Assembly (NCBI GenBank): GCA_036867785.1
Contig: CP145420.1
Location: 558,001-622,000 of the forward strand
Source of the DNA: Plasmodiophora brassicae
Taxonomy: Eukaryota; Endomyxa: Phytomyxea; Phytomyxea; Plasmodiophorida
Length of the DNA: 64,000 bases
Reading direction: 5' to 3'
The first letter of the stretch is position 1; each line of letters starts with the position of its first letter. Shown here piece by piece: positions 63,804 through 64,000 of the stretch. The position numbers and the translations under genes were made by a program. The notes beneath the pieces are model-generated. The model was not told where the DNA came from. It searched no databases and saw nothing but the letters and a program-made list of their open reading frames with translations.

Positions 63804-64000
63804 TCAGCGAATATCTTGCGCCGACTTGAGCCCCGTTTCGATCGCCTTGATGACGTTGTCTCTGTACCGCAAGACAACACGCGTGTAGTTGACGATCTCG
63901 GCCCGTGTCTTGTTCTCGAGCAACTCTTCGATGGGCTTCTCACTCAGGCCGTGCAGCAGCTCAGTGAACTTTTCCAGGCGCTCCTGGTGCTGTTCGAAAA
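63804..64000 (-). CDS. C-terminus of a helical protein, possibly Ariadne-type RBR E3 (partial)
   Basis: The frame is open from the window edge to the stop at 63804-63806, giving 64 residues of helical sequence: FEQHQERLEKFTELLHGLSE, PIEELLENKTRAEIVNYTRV, VLRYRDNVIKAIETGLKSAQ. The pattern of a long helix, ELF/LLxxKPIEEL and then a second helix resembles the end of the Ariadne domain of RING-between-RING ubiquitin ligases. The RING parts, if any, lie beyond the window, so the call is tentative. Confidence 0.4.
   Translation of the reverse strand, partial: FEQHQERLEKFTELLHGLSEKPIEELLENKTRAEIVNYTRVVLRYRDNVIKAIETGLKSAQDIR

Noticed and set aside
1-64000. tRNA, rRNA or snRNA genes
   Set aside because: I looked for tRNA-like arms and conserved rRNA words and found none I could support by eye; a covariance-model search would be decisive.

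Overview
The window is nuclear DNA of a gene-dense, GC-rich eukaryotic microbe. RNA polymerase II subunit RPB2 is split by eight introns of 36-59 nt. RPS28 has an intron directly after its start codon. Splice-consistent GT-AG introns elsewhere are mostly 23-77 nt. I cannot name the species: fungal-type Zn2Cys6 clusters, a spherulin-4-like secreted protein, a PPR protein and a bacterial-type (probably mitochondrial) TyrRS fit several protist or fungus-like lineages.

Region 1-15 kb is ordinary and tightly packed: Utp14 (155-2758, -), an unknown protein starting 11 bp away on the other strand (2770-3647), an SLC37-like transporter (3710-5418, -), C2H2 and CCCH zinc-finger proteins, a bZIP factor, an OTU protease and RPB2 (11105-15075). 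At 15.2-18 kb a duplicated membrane-protein gene has decayed, and its second copy is split by a rearranged Ty3/gypsy composite containing a 300-bp inverted repeat. From 18 to 45 kb housekeeping genes return: a helical unknown, a coiled-coil protein, Nbp35, Rpf2, V-ATPase E, two unknown membrane proteins, a Qb-SNARE-like protein, a protein kinase, RPS28, an acidic unknown, TyrRS, a double Zn2Cys6 regulator, a spherulin-4-like protein, a secreted ankyrin protein and a PPR protein. Next comes a 1154-aa probable GPI-anchored surface protein built from 600-bp repeats with no visible divergence.

From 45.9 to 55.8 kb lies a stack of mobile elements whose insertion order can be read. A DUF7869-type transposase element (46830-55823) ends in a 22-bp palindrome, CTAGTACACTA plus its reverse complement. 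A 227-bp MITE (45961-46187) has the same ends. The right-hand palindrome was hit by a hAT-like element (8-bp duplication CTAGTACA) and by a pogo-like element (TA duplication). The hAT-like element was hit in turn by a tiny LTR element (92-bp LTRs, 5-bp duplication AGAAT) carrying an 11-unit minisatellite. Cutting each insert out at its duplication restores the site beneath it. A many-exon gene with a DUF6729-like region and a WRN-type 3'-5' exonuclease follows (56086-61260), then an ULK/ATG1-type kinase, and at the right edge the C-terminus of a possible Ariadne-type protein.

The most unusual content is the element stack with its palindrome-ended transposon and MITE, the miniature LTR element with tandem 3' LTRs, and the DUF6729/exonuclease gene. 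Family names come from motif recognition only; no database search was possible.
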